Shown piece by piece: positions 12,021-13,875 of a DNA stretch of 13,875 nt. Every line of letters starts with the position of its first letter. Position 1 is the stretch's first letter. This stretch comes from an uncultured Nitrososphaera sp. (lineage in GTDB: Archaea; Thermoproteota; Nitrososphaeria; Nitrososphaerales; Nitrososphaeraceae), in assembly GCA_946480575.1 (NCBI GenBank), contig CAMLKF010000046.1, positions 1-13,875 of the forward strand, read 5' to 3'. The notes beneath the pieces were generated by a model that made no database searches, was not told the origin of the DNA, and was given only the letters and a program-made list of their open reading frames with translations. The position numbers and the translations under genes were made by a program.

Positions 12021-12350
12021 TCAGGAAGGTTTTGGGCACCCTTCCATCGGCCAGATGAAGATCTCTTTTCCCGGCAGCTTCCATAGCTCGTTTTCGTACA
12101 GCGCAGTGTTGTCAATGTGGCAGCGCTCGCATATGTTGACTGCCACGTCGTCTGAAGGCTTGCCTATCAGCTTCAGGAATTCTTTGGCGTATTCCACGGC
12201 CTTGGCATCCATGTCCTTTGATACCTGCGACGCCTGGCTCTTGTCGGTCGGCACGAACACGTCAAAGTGAAGCTTGCCTCCGTCGGCGTATGTATTGTAT
12301 ACTACGACTTTTTCGCCTGTTCCCTGATAGGGCTGAAGTTTGCTCTGCAT
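12021..12350 (-). CDS. DUF2024-family protein, 109 aa
   Basis: Small cytosolic protein matching DUF2024. It has VVVYNTYADGGKLHFDVFVP (15-34), then DAKAVEYAKEFLKLIGKP (48-65), a CERCHID motif (C74-x2-C77-H78) and the end GKEIFIWPMEGCPKPS with C105. The three cysteines and histidine form a likely metal site. The family's role is not known. Length is close to the family's usual size, with about ten extra N-terminal residues. A TATA-like AAAAATTAAAT (12374-12384 on the plus strand) lies 24-34 nt before the ATG at 12350, supporting this start. Confidence 0.85.
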   Translation of the reverse strand: MQSKLQPYQGTGEKVVVYNTYADGGKLHFDVFVPTDKSQASQVSKDMDAKAVEYAKEFLKLIGKPSDDVAVNICERCHIDNTALYENELWKLPGKEIFIWPMEGCPKPS

Positions 12351-12373
12351 GGCTCTTGAAAAGCTGTAAAGGG

Positions 12374-12384
12374 ATTTAATTTTT
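12374..12384 (-). promoter_or_regulatory. TATA-like box of the DUF2024 gene
   Basis: AAAAATTAAAT on the minus strand, 24-34 nt before the start codon at 12350; no Shine-Dalgarno lies between them. Confidence 0.5.
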
Positions 12385-12447
12385 CCTCATGTTCGTATGT
12401 ACGTTAAACTTTTTTCGTTATTTTGGCGTATAATCATCATCATCATC

Positions 12448-12534
12448 ATGGAAGCAAGGTGCGCAGAATGTGGCTGCACCCTGTAAGAGTGCGAGCATAG
12501 CAAGACAGGAGGCGGGTGTATTTATTGCATCTAG
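12448..12534 (+). pseudogene. Cys-rich microprotein frame with an in-frame TAA
   Basis: ATG 12448, preceded by five or six ATC/CAT units, opens MEARCAECGCTL and stops at TAA 12484-12486. The same frame continues ECEHSKTGGGCIYCI to TAG 12532-12534. Joined together this is a compact 28-codon knuckle pair: CxxCxC, then CxH, then CxxC. Such a pattern on both sides of a stop is unlikely by chance, so either a nonsense change broke a tiny metal-binding protein, or the stop is read through, or only a 12-aa peptide is made. Confidence 0.4.
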
Positions 12535-12565
12535 CTGCATTGTTTCTGCCAGTTTGACTAGCTAT

Positions 12566-12685
12566 TTATTTGTATTTGTCGCACTTGCACTTGGTACATG
12601 CAAGTGCCCGTTTTTTTCTGTCGTACTGATGCTGCCCCAACCTGTGGGTGCATCCTTTATTGGAACATACAGACCCATGACCCAT
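12566..12685 (-). CDS. Cys-rich zinc-binding microprotein, 39 aa
   Basis: ATG 12683-12685 to TAA 12566-12568. The product has C7-x4-C12-x-H14 and, after a basic middle (RLGQHQYDRKKRALA), C30-x2-C33-x-C35 near the end (CKCDKYK). Five cysteines and several histidines in 39 residues imply metal binding. It starts 24 nt after the stop of the SWIM gene on the same strand, so the two are probably co-transcribed. There is no clear ribosome site. The basic middle could touch nucleic acid. No known family recognised. Confidence 0.55.
   Translation of the reverse strand: MGHGSVCSNKGCTHRLGQHQYDRKKRALACTKCKCDKYK
12581..12617 (+). terminator. Possible plus-strand terminator inside the antisense gene
   Basis: GCACTTGCA (12581-12589) and TGCAAGTGC (12599-12607) form a perfect 9-bp stem with a nine-base loop, followed by seven T (12611-12617). 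It could end plus-strand transcripts starting before 12448. The same bases encode the Cys-rich end of the minus-strand microprotein, so the repeat may be incidental. Confidence 0.3.
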
Positions 12686-12709
12686 TTTGCTCTGACACAC
12701 CACTATCTC

Positions 12710-12994
12710 CTAGGCTGCCGCCTCTGACACAAATTCGGCCGCGATTATGTGCTTGCACTTCAGAAATCGGAAGCTAAAGTCCGGGCAAGTACAGGTCTTG
12801 ATGTCCGCGTCGACCTCGTAGAACTTGCCCCTGTCCTTTGTGCTCCTAATTTCAAACAGCCGCTCCTGCGGATTTCTTTCAAGTATCATGGGCTCTTTTT
12901 CGTTCAGTTCTACTATCCTGTAGGCGCGATCAATGCGCTTTAGCATCTCCAGCAAATTCTGGCTGGAGACTTTTCTATTTCTCAACCAGTTCAT
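12710..12994 (-). CDS. SWIM zinc-finger protein, 94 aa
   Basis: Residues 1-45 are helical and charged (NLLEMLKRIDRAYRIVEL). Residues 46-66 are strand-like (RLFEIRSTKDRGKFYEVD), and the C-terminus holds the SWIM motif C-x-C-PDFSFRFLK-C-x-H (CTCPDF...CKH), followed by IIAAEFV. SWIM fingers bind DNA or protein and occur in archaea both in SNF2/transposase-like proteins and in short free-standing proteins such as Sws1-type recombination partners. This one is free-standing. The frame extends to TTG 13015, but the TATA box at 13020-13027 lies only about 5-12 nt from that codon, so ATG 12994, 26-33 nt downstream of the box, must be the start. The 39-aa Cys-rich gene follows 24 nt later. Confidence 0.85.
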   Translation of the reverse strand: MNWLRNRKVSSQNLLEMLKRIDRAYRIVELNEKEPMILERNPQERLFEIRSTKDRGKFYEVDADIKTCTCPDFSFRFLKCKHIIAAEFVSEAAA

Positions 12995-13019
12995 TGCGCG
13001 CGTCCAATCGTACAAAGGG

Positions 13020-13027
13020 TATATAAT
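13020..13027 (-). promoter_or_regulatory. TATA box of the SWIM gene
   Basis: ATTATATA on the minus strand, 26-33 nt before ATG 12994. It sits too close to the alternative TTG at 13015 for that codon to be in the mRNA, so it decides the start. Confidence 0.65.
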
Positions 13028-13057
13028 GGGAGGAGCACTCGAGGGAGAGAGGGTATC

Positions 13058-13792
13058 TCATGCTGTGAGGGTCTGACGCAGCCTTTCGTATTCTTCTTGG
13101 CTTATCTCGCCCTTTGCCAGCCTGACCTTTAAGATGTTGAATGGGTCACCGGTAGCCTGCTGTTCCGTCGCCTGTTCGAACCCGCTGCTCCTTATTTCGT
13201 CTAAGAAATTCCACTTTTGCTTGACGTCTGCCTGCTTGCCCACCCGATAAAGTGCCCTTGTCAGCTTGTTCTTGTGCTTTGCGAATGATGCAGGCACGTG
13301 CAGGGCAAGCATGAAGCCCTTGGTGGCAAATATGTTCTTCCAGTCCTGTGGGTACATTAGGTGAGCCGGCGTAAAGTCAAGCGGGATGACTTCGTGTGGT
13401 GGTCTGTTCTCAGGGTCTTTGTTCTTCCATAGGTAGCCGATATATCCGGGGCTTGATTGCTCCGGTTTTTTCTTGGGCTTGTTCACGAGATCCATTATCG
13501 ACGGGTCGTGTGTCCTGCCCACGACCACAAACGTCGTCCCGCCGTACCGTTTGGCAGTAGCCTGCCTCTTCTCTGCTTGCCTCCCTGTCGCCCTCCTTTT
13601 GTTGAAAAAACCAGCAATGTGTACCTGCACTATTGTCCTGTCGGGCTTGTAGCCGAACAGCTTCAGGTACTCAAGGATCTCGTCACGTCTGTCGAGCGGC
13701 ACTTGGCTGGATACTATGCGCTCTGCCTCCACAATCGCTGACGCTGCCTGGCCTTTCCTCTTTTTCTTGTTGTCTGGCGACTCTGCTGCCAC
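13058..13792 (-). CDS. SHOCT-domain hypothetical protein, 244 aa
   Basis: The last 30 residues (GDPFNILKVRLAKGEISQEE, then YERLRQTLTA) are a SHOCT domain, a short helical module common at the ends of oligomeric or membrane-associated proteins. The preceding 200 residues are basic and soluble: a Lys/Arg-rich start (SPDNKKKRKGQ), a helical stretch (AIVEAERIVSSQ, RRDEILEYLKLFGY), and strands such as TIVQVHIAGFF and TTFVVVGRTHDPS. Then comes a Pro/Lys-rich loop, a Trp/Tyr-containing part (PGYIGYLWKNKDP, IPLDFTPAHLMYP) and GFMLALHVPASFAKHKNKL. No catalytic motif is recognised. The start is GTG 13792 with an A/T-rich AAATACAATATTAC about 16-29 nt upstream; no ATG lies near. The SWIM gene downstream has its own promoter. 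Confidence 0.75.
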   Translation of the reverse strand: MAAESPDNKKKRKGQAASAIVEAERIVSSQVPLDRRDEILEYLKLFGYKPDRTIVQVHIAGFFNKRRATGRQAEKRQATAKRYGGTTFVVVGRTHDPSIMDLVNKPKKKPEQSSPGYIGYLWKNKDPENRPPHEVIPLDFTPAHLMYPQDWKNIFATKGFMLALHVPASFAKHKNKLTRALYRVGKQADVKQKWNFLDEIRSSGFEQATEQQATGDPFNILKVRLAKGEISQEEYERLRQTLTA

Positions 13793-13875
13793 TCTGGCAA
13801 GGATTGCGTAATATTGTATTTGTGGCTTGGCAAAAAATCGTCTAGCTGATTGTGCCCATTATGTTGTCGTGCTGC

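Noticed and set aside
1..13875. Mobile elements, CRISPR arrays, integrase sites
   Set aside because: I found no transposase, recombinase, spaced direct repeats or terminal inverted repeats.

Overview
The window looks like a chromosomal stretch of a soil ammonia-oxidising archaeon of the Nitrososphaera type (Thaumarchaeota / Nitrososphaerota). No rRNA, amo or other marker gene is present, so this is inference. It rests on the gene families (PAC2 proteasome chaperone with an HbYX tail, F420-dependent LLM oxidoreductase, MEDS-domain protein, KGG stress protein, phasin-like helical protein, very small zinc proteins), on AGA/AGG/ATA-rich codon use, and on promoter layout: many genes have an A/T-rich TATA-like box about 22-30 nt before the start codon and no Shine-Dalgarno, as expected for leaderless archaeal mRNAs.

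Layout. 1-2.2 kb: a hypothetical soluble protein, a phasin-like helical protein (minus), a four-helix membrane protein built from two copies of one unit, and a surface-anchored low-complexity protein. 2.2-5.4 kb: an FGD-like F420 oxidoreductase (minus), two one-finger C2H2 microproteins, an alpha/beta hydrolase with an N-terminal cysteine cluster preceded by a 47-aa companion (both minus), and a nitroreductase. 5.5-7.1 kb: a MEDS-domain sensor protein (minus) preceded by the frameshifted remains of a response-regulator receiver domain, then a 90-codon reading frame broken by two stops and a short Lys/Arg-rich frame. 7.1-8.3 kb: small genes on the plus strand (C2H2 finger, helical protein, two-helix membrane protein, Cys-rich ribbon, C2H2 finger). 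8.3-9.85 kb: a gene-poor, decayed-looking segment with short frames interrupted by in-frame stops, simple tandem repeats and a hairpin over a start codon. 9.85-11.1 kb: PAC2 chaperone and KGG stress protein with a good terminator hairpin. 11.2-13.8 kb: a dense set of small metal-binding proteins (CxxC/HxH protein, a C2H2 finger that lost two ligands, a zinc ribbon, DUF2024, two Cys-rich microproteins, a SWIM finger) and a SHOCT-domain protein.

The most notable signal is the number of tiny metal-binding proteins: about eleven genes or gene remnants with CxxC, C2H2 or SWIM motifs in 14 kb, many under 55 codons and easily missed by gene callers. Five of them share one C-x2-C-x12-H-x4-H template. 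Most appear to be single-gene transcription units beside redox, stress and proteostasis genes, which suggests a family of regulatory or metal-handling microproteins. The second signal is decay: five short frames in the window carry in-frame stops, four of them between 6.6 and 9.5 kb, where a receiver domain is also frameshifted.
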